DNA of 45,388 bases, taken from Mycobacterium sp. WUMAC-067 (GTDB lineage: Bacteria; Actinomycetota; Actinomycetes; Mycobacteriales; Mycobacteriaceae). The notes beneath the pieces were generated by a model that searched no databases, had not been told where the DNA came from, and saw only the letters and a list, made by a program, of their open reading frames with translations. This document shows, piece by piece, positions 39,138-45,388 of the stretch. A program made the position numbers and the translations under genes. Location of the stretch: the NCBI RefSeq assembly GCF_020217485.1, contig NZ_JAEKMI010000039.1, positions 1 to 45,388 on the forward strand, given 5' to 3'. Every line of letters begins with the position of its first letter. Positions within the stretch are counted from its first letter, which is position 1.

Positions 39138-40034
39138 GTGGACAAGACAGCCATTGCCGCGGCGCTCGCGATTGCGGCCGCCTTGATGGTGGGCATCGGA
39201 GACGTCGCCCAGCAGCGATCCGCTCAGCAGGTCACCGACCAACCGGTGGGCACCGTCGCGCTGTTTCGCCGGCTGCTGCGCGATCGCCGATGGTGGGCGG
39301 GCAGCCTGGTGGCCGCCGCCGGCTTCGGGTTCCAGGCCGCGGCGCTGGGCGTGGGCTCGGTGGTGCTCGTGCAGGCGCTGTTGGTGACGTCGCTGCTGTT
39401 CGCGTTGGTCATCAGCGCGAGGGCGAACCACCGCAGAGTCACGCGCCGGCAAGGGATTTGGGCCGCGTTGCTGGTGGCCGCGGTCGCGGTGATCGTGACG
39501 GTCGGTGACCCTCAGGCGGGGACCCCGCGCGGGTCGGTGCAGACCTGGACCATCGTGGCGCTGGTCATGGGCCCGGCACTGATCCTGTGTGTGATCGGCG
39601 CGCGCATGTTCCCCGGTTCGGTCGCCGCGTTGTTGCTGGGCCTGATGTCCGGTTCGCTGTGGGGACTGTTTTCGGTCGTGACCAAGGGCGTGGTCGACCA
39701 GCTCGACCGCGGCGTCCCGGCGTTGGTGCGGACGCCCGAGATGTACGTGTGGATCGCACTGGCGATCGCGGCGACCGCCTGGGAGCAATCGGCGTTTCGG
39801 GCCGGCCCACTCACCGCGTCGCTTCCGGCGGTGACCGTCGCCGAGCCCGTCGTGGGATCGATGCTCGGCGTCACCGTATTGGGCGAGACGCTGCACACCG
39901 ACGGCGCCGGCCTGGTGGCCTTGGGCATTTCGATCGCCGTGATGGCGGCGGCGACGGTGGCGCTGGCCCACAGCCAGGCCACTTCCGCCCCGTCGGGTGA
40001 CGAAAACCCCAGTCTCTCAAGGGAAACGGCCTGA
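39138..40034 (+). CDS. DMT (drug/metabolite transporter) superfamily membrane protein
   Basis: 298-aa integral membrane protein with nine or ten hydrophobic helices arranged as two repeats, as in EamA-type transporters. The second half contains SLPAVTVAEPVVGSMLGVTVLGETL near 229-253, which resembles the conserved end of EamA repeats, where Pro and Glu are frequent. The C-terminus is a short polar tail. GTG start with GGAAGGA upstream. The stop codon abuts the converging VOC gene with no spacer (40034/40035). The transported compound cannot be told. Confidence 0.85.
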   Translation: MDKTAIAAALAIAAALMVGIGDVAQQRSAQQVTDQPVGTVALFRRLLRDRRWWAGSLVAAAGFGFQAAALGVGSVVLVQALLVTSLLFALVISARANHRRVTRRQGIWAALLVAAVAVIVTVGDPQAGTPRGSVQTWTIVALVMGPALILCVIGARMFPGSVAALLLGLMSGSLWGLFSVVTKGVVDQLDRGVPALVRTPEMYVWIALAIAATAWEQSAFRAGPLTASLPAVTVAEPVVGSMLGVTVLGETLHTDGAGLVALGISIAVMAAATVALAHSQATSAPSGDENPSLSRETA

Positions 40035-40403
40035 TCAGGCCAGGGGCGAGCCGACCCGGTGCGCGGTGCCGTCGGGATCGACATAGGCGAATTCCCGCAA
40101 GCCGTAGGGCGTGTCCTGCGGCGCGACCAAGCGGCCCTCGAGGTTCTCCAGCGCGGACCACTCGGCGTGGAGGGCGTCGGCGTCGCTGACGTAGAAGTAC
40201 ACGCTCGCGGCGGTGCGCAACGGGTCGTGTTCGTCCCATTCGCTGAGGTGCAGCGACACCGACCCGCGGTCGACGAAGCCGTAGCGGTCCGGGCCGTCGT
40301 ATGCGCGGGCGTCGAACCCGAGTCGCCGGTAGCGGTCCAGGGCGACATCGAGATTTCGAACGGGGACGATCGGCGCGACGGAAGCGAAGTTCACTGCGGA
40401 CAC
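40035..40403 (-). CDS. VOC family protein (glyoxalase/bleomycin-resistance type)
   Basis: 122-aa single-module vicinal-oxygen-chelate protein (ASVAPIVPVRNLDVALDRYRRLGF at the start, SVSLHLSEWDEHDP near 53-66 and REFAYVDPDGTAHRVG near the end). Metal ligands would be the His in LHLSEW and the Glu in REFAYVD. Bleomycin-binding or small-molecule sequestering proteins look like this, but so do lyases. I chose GTG at 40401-40403 because TATCTT lies 6 nt upstream (leaderless pattern) and the conserved fold starts there. The longer ATG frame from 40442 is less likely. Confidence 0.82.
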   Translation of the reverse strand: MSAVNFASVAPIVPVRNLDVALDRYRRLGFDARAYDGPDRYGFVDRGSVSLHLSEWDEHDPLRTAASVYFYVSDADALHAEWSALENLEGRLVAPQDTPYGLREFAYVDPDGTAHRVGSPLA

Positions 40404-40409
40404 CCCGCG

Positions 40410-40415
40410 AAGATA
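40410..40415 (-). promoter_or_regulatory. -10 element for the leaderless VOC gene
   Basis: TATCTT on the minus strand, 6 nt before the GTG at 40403. It supports the short form of the VOC protein. Confidence 0.4.
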
Positions 40416-40512
40416 GCGCTTCGCTGCGAACCGGCACGCCACGCCCGGTGCTGTCGTATGCTCCCCGCAAACGACCCCTGAGGAGTCGGCTCAAGCAGGA
40501 AGGGCACCCACC

Positions 40513-41259
40513 ATGCGCCAGCTAACTGCCGCCGTCGCCGTCGCTGCTGCCGGGATCCTCGTCGCCGGGTGCGGTGGCAGCAGCGCGGGCGACACCGCCG
40601 CGTCGTCGAGCGGCACCACCGCGTCGCCGAAGACTCCCCTCGCGAAGGGTGCGCTGCCCGATGTGATGCTCACGCCCGACGACATCGACAGCGCGCTGGG
40701 CACCAGGGGAACGACGAGCGATCCGCCGTTCACCAACCTCGGCGAAGACCCGGTGCACCGCACCGACTACACATTCCCGCCCGAATGCAAGTACACGATC
40801 CATGCCGGGTTGGCCTCCGAATACGCCGACAGCGGAAGCACCGCCGTGTACGGCTACCACGACCTCGCGCCGACTCCCACCGGCGCCAGCCAACTGGAAA
40901 GCCCTGACGTCTACCAGTTTGTGGTGTTGTTTCCCTCCCCCGAACAGGCGAACGCCTTCTTCACCACGTCGTCCCAGCGCTGGCCCGCCTGCGCCAACCG
41001 CCAGGACACCGTCCCCGCCGACGGCACCCACCCCGAACTCCAGTGGAAGGTGGGGTCGGTGTCCAACGCCAATGGGGTGCTGAGCGCTCCGGTGACCGTG
41101 ACCGTCAACGGGGACGGCACGAACGTCACGATGCCCTGTCAGCGGGCCCTGACCGCCCGCCGAAACGTGGTCGTCGACGTCGACGCGTGCCGCAAGGACG
41201 TCGGGGACCTCGGCGTCACCATCGCCAATCAGATCGCCGCCAAGGTCGACAAGCAGTAG
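40513..41259 (+). CDS. Lipoprotein with PknH-like sensor domain
   Basis: 248-aa predicted lipoprotein: signal peptide with lipobox LVAGC (Cys20), a Ser/Thr-rich linker to about residue 45, then an extracellular domain of the PknH C-terminal/sensor type (MLTPDDIDSALG near 56-67, CKYTIHAGL near 96-104, WPACANR near 160, CQRAL and DVDACRKDVG near 215-232). The four cysteines would form two disulfides, as in the PknH sensor fold. ATG with AGGAAGGG upstream. It resembles the mycobacterial LpqQ/LppH group, but the exact member is not clear. Ligand unknown. Confidence 0.85.
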   Translation: MRQLTAAVAVAAAGILVAGCGGSSAGDTAASSSGTTASPKTPLAKGALPDVMLTPDDIDSALGTRGTTSDPPFTNLGEDPVHRTDYTFPPECKYTIHAGLASEYADSGSTAVYGYHDLAPTPTGASQLESPDVYQFVVLFPSPEQANAFFTTSSQRWPACANRQDTVPADGTHPELQWKVGSVSNANGVLSAPVTVTVNGDGTNVTMPCQRALTARRNVVVDVDACRKDVGDLGVTIANQIAAKVDKQ

Positions 41260-41294
41260 CGGCCCGGGCACGCCGACCCCAAACGCCTTCTGCC

Positions 41295-42320
41295 CTAAGC
41301 CTGTTGGCGGCGCCGGATGCGGCGGGCCACCTCGCCGTAGCGCTCGAAGCGATCCTGATCGGCCACGGAGTTGTACATCACCAAACGCGTGGCCATGCCG
41401 GCGTATTTGTCGGTCAACGCGTCGGCCAGCCCGTCCCAGCTTGACTCGGTGGCGAAGACGGCGATGTGGTCGTCGCTGACCTGCGCCGCCATGCTGGCGA
41501 AGTCTCCAGCCTTCTGCTTCTCGCGGATCCGGGCGGTCGTCCCCTCGAAACCGGCCTCGTCCCAAATGAACGCGTAGTTGGGCGTGCTGCCGTAGAACGC
41601 CATGCTGGCGCGCACGACTTCGCGCTGCTTGTCGCGCTCTTCGTCGCTGTCACCGACGATCGTCATGACGGGCACGATGATCGCGAGGTCCGACACCGAG
41701 CGCCCGGCCTTCGCCGCCCCCTCGGCGACCGTCGGCAGCACGTGACGGGCCAGGTATCCCGGCTCACCGATCGGGTGGACGTGCACCCCGTCGGCGACCT
41801 CGCCGGCCATCCGCAGCATCCACGGATTCACCGCCGCGATATCGACTTTCGGGTCGGGAGCGCCGATGGGGCCCGGGCTCCACTGCGGGGTGATGAAGTC
41901 GAGATCGTAGAAGTCGCCGTGGTGGTCGAGCGTCCCCGAGCGAAACGCCGCGAAACACGCCTTCACGGCGAGCAGGTAGTCGCGCAGCCGGGGCCCGGGC
42001 CGCTCGAATGCCGTGCCGTAGCGCCGCACGACGTGGGTGCGCACCTGAGTTCCCAAACCCAGCCGGAACTTTCCCTTGGTCGCTTCCTGCAATTCCCATG
42101 CCGCGGCGGCGGTGACGAACGGGCTGCGCGGGAAGGCCACCGCGACACCCGTGGAAAGTTCGAGATCGGGCGCGGCCTGCGACGCGACGGCGGCGTTCAG
42201 ATAGGCGGTGCGACCCGTCTCGGTGAACAACAGACCGGAGAAGCCGGCGGATTGGGTCCGGCGGGCAAGCTCGCCGATCTGACCGAGCGGCTGGGGCGTC
42301 GTCATCGCGTCGACATGCAT
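41295..42320 (-). CDS. LLM class F420-dependent oxidoreductase (TIGR03617-like)
   Basis: 341-aa luciferase-like fold enzyme. Features are LLFTETGRTAYLNAAVA near 30-46, ELSTGVAVAFPRSPF near 54-68, GKFRLGLGTQV near 83-93 and GVHVHPIGEPGYLARHVLP near 178-196, consistent with the mycobacterial TIGR03617 F420 group. The start ATG is at 42318-42320; an alternative ATG (MTTPQP) lies five codons in. It converges on the lipoprotein gene. It is not close to the other LLM proteins in the window, so it is not part of that duplication. Substrate unknown. Confidence 0.88.
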   Translation of the reverse strand: MHVDAMTTPQPLGQIGELARRTQSAGFSGLLFTETGRTAYLNAAVASQAAPDLELSTGVAVAFPRSPFVTAAAAWELQEATKGKFRLGLGTQVRTHVVRRYGTAFERPGPRLRDYLLAVKACFAAFRSGTLDHHGDFYDLDFITPQWSPGPIGAPDPKVDIAAVNPWMLRMAGEVADGVHVHPIGEPGYLARHVLPTVAEGAAKAGRSVSDLAIIVPVMTIVGDSDEERDKQREVVRASMAFYGSTPNYAFIWDEAGFEGTTARIREKQKAGDFASMAAQVSDDHIAVFATESSWDGLADALTDKYAGMATRLVMYNSVADQDRFERYGEVARRIRRRQQA

Positions 42321-42362
42321 GGGGGGAGCCTACGTGGTCGACCGCGCGCGTCGATCGTCGAT

Positions 42363-42578
42363 TCAGCGCTTCATCGGCCGGCGGCTCACCGGTGCGGTAA
42401 AGCCTTCGGTGTCATCGAAGAAGGCCCACTGCCCGTCGTCGTTGACCTCCATGCGCCAGCCCAGCTCGGTGTTGCCGCCGACCGAGTGGACGAACCAGGC
42501 GTGGGCGGCCTCCGCGTTGGCGAAATTCTTCGTCGCGACCACCCGCCCGTGCGGGTCGATGACGCGAAACTCAGCCAT
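42363..42578 (-). CDS. Conserved hypothetical protein (71 aa)
   Basis: Small soluble protein of 71 aa, MAEFRVIDPHGRVVATK at the start and an aromatic-rich middle (AHAWFVHSVGG, GWRMEVNDDGQWAFFDD). The pattern of short alternating strands suggests a single beta-sheet domain. It lies between the LLM gene and htpG on the same strand, 42 nt before the LLM start. The good start codon, compact fold-like composition and lack of overlap support a real gene. No function can be given. Confidence 0.75.
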   Translation of the reverse strand: MAEFRVIDPHGRVVATKNFANAEAAHAWFVHSVGGNTELGWRMEVNDDGQWAFFDDTEGFTAPVSRRPMKR

Positions 42579-42648
42579 GGGACCTAATTATCCCCGCCCG
42601 CGGCGTTTCAATCCGCAAAACTTCGCCATCTGGCGGCGAAGGCCCGGT

Positions 42649-44583
42649 CTACACCGTGCGGGCCAACCGATCGGCCAGCATCTCGGCAAACCGTGCGGGA
42701 TCGTCGAGCGCGCCGCCCTCGGCGAGAAGCGCTGTGCCGTACAGCAATTCGGCGGTCTCGGCGATCGAGGGGTCGTCACTGCGGTCCTGGTGCGCCTGGC
42801 GCAGGCCCGTGACGAGCGGGTGGTTCGGATTGAGTTCGAGGATCCGCTTCCCCACCGGGATGTCCTGCCCCGAGGCGCGGTAGAGGCGCGCGAGCGCCGG
42901 TGTGATCCCGAAGGCGTCGGTGATCAGGCAGGCGGGCGAGTCGGTCAGCCGGGTGGAGAGCCGAACCTCCTTGACGTGGTCGGCCAGGGTGTCCTTCATC
43001 CAGGTGAGCAGGTCGGCGAATTCCTTCTGCTGCTCTTCGCGCTCGGCCTCGCTCTCCTCGCCCTCGGCGCCCAGGTCCACCTCGCCCTTGGCGATCGACT
43101 GCAGCGGCTTGCCGTCGAATTCGGTCACCGTTCCCACCCACACCTCGTCGACCGGGTCGGTGAGCAGCAGCACCTCGTAGCCCTTGGCTTTGAACGCCTC
43201 GAGGTGCGGCGACTTGAGGATCTGCTGTCGCGTCTCCCCCGTGGCGTAGAAGATCTGCGTCTGACCGTCCTTCATGCGCTCGACGTACTGCGCGAGCGTG
43301 GTCGCCTCCTCCTCGCTGTGTGTCGAGGCGAACGACGAGATCTGCAGCAGCGTCTCCTGGTTGTCGAAGTCCGACAGCAGACCTTCCTTGACGACCCTGC
43401 CGAATTGGGTCCAGAACGTCCGATAGTCGTCGGGGCGCTCGGACTGCAGATCCTTGATGGTGGACAGGACCTTCTTGGTCAACCGGCGCCGGATGGCCTT
43501 GATCTGCCGGTCCTGTTGCAGGATCTCACGCGAGACGTTGAGCGACATGTCTTGTGCGTCAACCACACCCTTGACGAAGCGCAGGTATTCGGGCATGAGT
43601 TGGTCGCAGTCGCCCATGATGAACACGCGCTTGACGTACAGCTGGATGCCGGTCTGGGCGTCGCGGTTGAACAGATCGAACGGCGCGTGCGACGGAATGA
43701 ACAGCAGCGCCTGGTATTCGAAGGTGCCCTCGGCCTTCATCGCGATGACCTCGAGCGGGTCGTCCCAGGCGTGCGCGATGTGCTTGTAGAACTCCTTGTA
43801 CTCCTCCTCGGAGACCTCGTCTTTGGGCCTGGCCCACAGCGCCTTCATCGAGTTGAGGGTCTCGGTCTCGATGGTGACGGTCTCCTCGCCACCCTCCTCG
43901 CTGGCCGGTTCTCGGCGCTCGACCTGCATGCGAATGGGCCAGGCGATGAAGTCGGAGTACTTCTTGACCAGGCCGCGGAGCTTGAACTCCGAGGTGTAGT
44001 CGTGCAGCTCATCCTCGGCGTCTTCGGGCTTGAGGTGCAGGGTGACCGACGTCCCCTGCGGCGCATCGTCGATCGATTCGATCGTGTACGTGCCCTCGCC
44101 GCTGGATTCCCATTTGGTGGCGTCGCTTTCGCCGGCCTTGCGGGTCAGCAGTTCGACCTTGTCGGCCACCATGAAGCTCGAATAGAAGCCGATGCCGAAC
44201 TGGCCGATGAGTTCCTCGGAGGCGGCCTCGTTCTTGGCGTTCTTGGCCTCGCGGAGTTGCTGGCGCAGCTCGGCGGTGCCCGACTTGGCCAGCGTGCCGA
44301 TCAGGTCGACCACTTCGTCGCGGGTCATGCCGATGCCGTTGTCGCGGATGGTCAGGGTGCGCGCCTGGTGGTCGACGTCGATCTCGATGTGCAGGTCTGA
44401 CGTGTCGACGTCGAGGTCCTTGTTGCGGAACGCCTCGAGCCGCAGCTTGTCCAACGCGTCGGACGCGTTGGAGATCAGCTCCCGCAGGAACGAGTCCTTG
44501 TTGGAGTAGACGGAATGGACCATCAGATCCAGCAGTTGGCGAGCCTCTGCCTGAAACTCCAACTGCTCGACGCGCGCGTTCAT
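42649..44583 (-). CDS. htpG: Hsp90-type molecular chaperone HtpG
   Basis: 644-aa Hsp90. The N-terminal ATPase domain has the GHKL motifs: ELISNASDALDKLR near 29-42, DNGIGMTRDEV near 80-90, GQFGIGFYSSFMVADKV near 120-136 and GTSVTLHL near 173. The middle domain carries the catalytic-loop arginine in NVSREILQQ, and a C-terminal dimerisation domain ends the protein. It refolds or holds client proteins in the cytoplasm under stress. The ATG is preceded by AGGAGAAG. Order near dhmA matches M. tuberculosis Rv2299c. No CIRCE or HAIR-type heat-shock operator is evident upstream. Confidence 0.97.
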   Translation of the reverse strand: MNARVEQLEFQAEARQLLDLMVHSVYSNKDSFLRELISNASDALDKLRLEAFRNKDLDVDTSDLHIEIDVDHQARTLTIRDNGIGMTRDEVVDLIGTLAKSGTAELRQQLREAKNAKNEAASEELIGQFGIGFYSSFMVADKVELLTRKAGESDATKWESSGEGTYTIESIDDAPQGTSVTLHLKPEDAEDELHDYTSEFKLRGLVKKYSDFIAWPIRMQVERREPASEEGGEETVTIETETLNSMKALWARPKDEVSEEEYKEFYKHIAHAWDDPLEVIAMKAEGTFEYQALLFIPSHAPFDLFNRDAQTGIQLYVKRVFIMGDCDQLMPEYLRFVKGVVDAQDMSLNVSREILQQDRQIKAIRRRLTKKVLSTIKDLQSERPDDYRTFWTQFGRVVKEGLLSDFDNQETLLQISSFASTHSEEEATTLAQYVERMKDGQTQIFYATGETRQQILKSPHLEAFKAKGYEVLLLTDPVDEVWVGTVTEFDGKPLQSIAKGEVDLGAEGEESEAEREEQQKEFADLLTWMKDTLADHVKEVRLSTRLTDSPACLITDAFGITPALARLYRASGQDIPVGKRILELNPNHPLVTGLRQAHQDRSDDPSIAETAELLYGTALLAEGGALDDPARFAEMLADRLARTV

Positions 44584-44685
44584 GGCTTCTCCTACATCTC
44601 CTTTCCAGGGCCGGACGGTCTCAAATTTACCGAGCCGCCGGCCGTCGGTGTTCGGTGGACCCGTCCTGCTCGGGGGTGAGCGCTC

Positions 44686-44691
44686 TACGCT
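44686..44691 (+). promoter_or_regulatory. -10 element for a leaderless start
   Basis: TACGCT followed by 6 nt and ATG at 44698, with no ribosome binding site in between. It fits a leaderless transcript divergent from htpG. Confidence 0.4.
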
Positions 44692-44697
44692 GAACCC

Positions 44698-45318
44698 ATG
44701 TCTGTTGCTCAACGCGAACGCGCCGCCCTCGTGGACACCATGCGCGGCGTCGGTCCGGACGCGCCCACCCTTTGCGAGGGCTGGACGACGCGGGACCTTG
44801 CCGCCCACCTGGTGATCCGGGAGTATCGCCCCGACGCCGCCCCGGGCATCCTGATCCCGTTCTTCGCCTCCCACACCGCCAAGGTGCAAACCCAGGTGAG
44901 CGAGCGAAACGAGTGGGACGCGCTGGTCGACAAGGTCGCCGCAGGCCCGCCGGTCTACTCACCGCTCAAGCTGCTCGACCCGGTGGCCAACGTCGCCGAG
45001 ATGTTCATTCATCACGAGGACGTGCGCCGCGCGCAGCCGGGCTGGCAGCCGCGCGCGCTGGAGCCCGCGCTGGCCAAGATGCTGCGCCGCACTTTGCCGC
45101 TGATGGCCCGGCTGACCCTCGCCAAGGTGCCCGCCCGGGTGGCGTTGCGCACCCCGGAGGGCAAGACGCTGCTCACCGCCGGCCAGGGTCCGGCGGTCAC
45201 GGTGACCGGCGCGCCCGCGGAGCTGTTGCTGTTCTCCGTCGGGCGCGCGGCGCAGGTCGAGTTCGACGGCGACGCCGCGGCGGTGCAGGCAGTTCGCGAT
45301 GCGCCCAAGGGGCTATAG
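44698..45318 (+). CDS. TIGR03085 family metal-binding protein (DinB/maleylpyruvate isomerase-like)
   Basis: 206-aa protein of the mycothiol-dependent maleylpyruvate isomerase-like four-helix-bundle group. The motifs are TLCEGWTTRDLAAHLVIREYRPD near 22-44 and NVAEMFIHHEDVRRAQPGW near 99-117; the histidines in AAHL and IHHED are the likely metal ligands. Relatives use mycothiol for S-transfer or detoxification, but this subgroup is uncharacterised. The ATG at 44698 has the leaderless -10 noted just upstream. It is divergent from htpG. Confidence 0.85.
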   Translation: MSVAQRERAALVDTMRGVGPDAPTLCEGWTTRDLAAHLVIREYRPDAAPGILIPFFASHTAKVQTQVSERNEWDALVDKVAAGPPVYSPLKLLDPVANVAEMFIHHEDVRRAQPGWQPRALEPALAKMLRRTLPLMARLTLAKVPARVALRTPEGKTLLTAGQGPAVTVTGAPAELLLFSVGRAAQVEFDGDAAAVQAVRDAPKGL

Positions 45319-45388
45319 CGCGGACCGCCTCCGCTGGGGAATCGCGGGAATCGCGCCGCGGGCGTAACGCCACGGCGAAAAATTCAGC
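45319..45388. other. Right edge, no feature seen
   Basis: The last 70 nt after the stop codon show no start codon with a ribosome binding site and no strong hairpin. Confidence 0.5.

Noticed and set aside
42319..44400. 693-codon plus-strand open frame opposite htpG
   Set aside because: Fully antisense to a clear htpG, with repetitive Leu/Val/Arg/Gly composition and no recognisable motif.
44591..44606. Start-stop mini-ORF (ATGTAG) upstream of htpG
   Set aside because: The ribosome binding site abuts the ATG without the needed spacing, and the sequence is simply part of two overlapping purine-rich stretches.
1..45388. CRISPR array, insertion sequence, integrase, rRNA or tRNA gene
   Set aside because: No array-like repeats, transposase or integrase motifs, or RNA gene signatures were found on either strand.

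Overview
The window is a GC-rich, densely coding stretch of a slow-growing mycobacterium, most likely of the Mycobacterium avium complex or a close relative. The evidence is the gene content: F420/LLM oxidoreductases, LpqH-type and PknH-sensor-type lipoproteins, an AveC-family protein, many P450s, a DhmA dehalogenase of the M. avium type, a fused ACR3-ArsC protein and frequent leaderless starts. All names rest on reading the sequence and on remembered family features; no database was searched.

Layout. (1) 1-4.2 kb, sulfite reduction: nirA and a sirohydrochlorin chelatase are translationally coupled, followed by a LysR regulator and a divergent 7Fe ferredoxin. The promoter regions of nirA and of the ferredoxin/LysR pair carry the same roughly 42-nt element, which suggests one small regulon. 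cysH, which lies between these genes in M. tuberculosis, is absent from this junction. (2) 4.2-13.4 kb: lipM, a chagasin-like lipoprotein, a Na+/H+ antiporter, an orphan AAA ATPase, a TetR-monooxygenase pair, mgtA and sseB. (3) 13.4-27.7 kb, an accessory block between sseB and the malY-type aminotransferase: P450-TetR divergent from an LLM enzyme, an arsenic operon (arsR, acr3-arsC fusion, cadI/arsI), an LpqH-like lipoprotein, a dehalogenase-like hydrolase, a second P450-TetR unit divergent from a 36-aa membrane ORF plus an AveC-family gene, and two copies each of an LLM oxidoreductase and a DapB-like NAD(P)-binding protein. (4) 27.7-30.6 kb, backbone: malY/patB, a cyclase-like DUF2652 protein, dhmA. 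(5) 30.6-42.6 kb, second accessory block: a MarR regulator and a coupled operon (SDR, DoxX-like, 4-TM protein, Tat-exported multicopper oxidase), a CysQ-like phosphatase, a thiolase divergent from an NDMA-type alcohol dehydrogenase, small membrane proteins, a DMT transporter, a VOC protein, a lipoprotein and another LLM enzyme. (6) 42.6-45.4 kb: htpG and a TIGR03085-type protein.

The backbone order lipM, yjcE, sseB, malY, dhmA, htpG matches the M. tuberculosis Rv2284-Rv2299c order as I remember it, so the window reads as that backbone opened by species-specific redox, detoxification and lipid/xenobiotic modules. The two most promising unexplained items are the shared nirA/ferredoxin/LysR promoter element and the MarR-controlled multicopper oxidase operon with a related motif in front of both transcription units.
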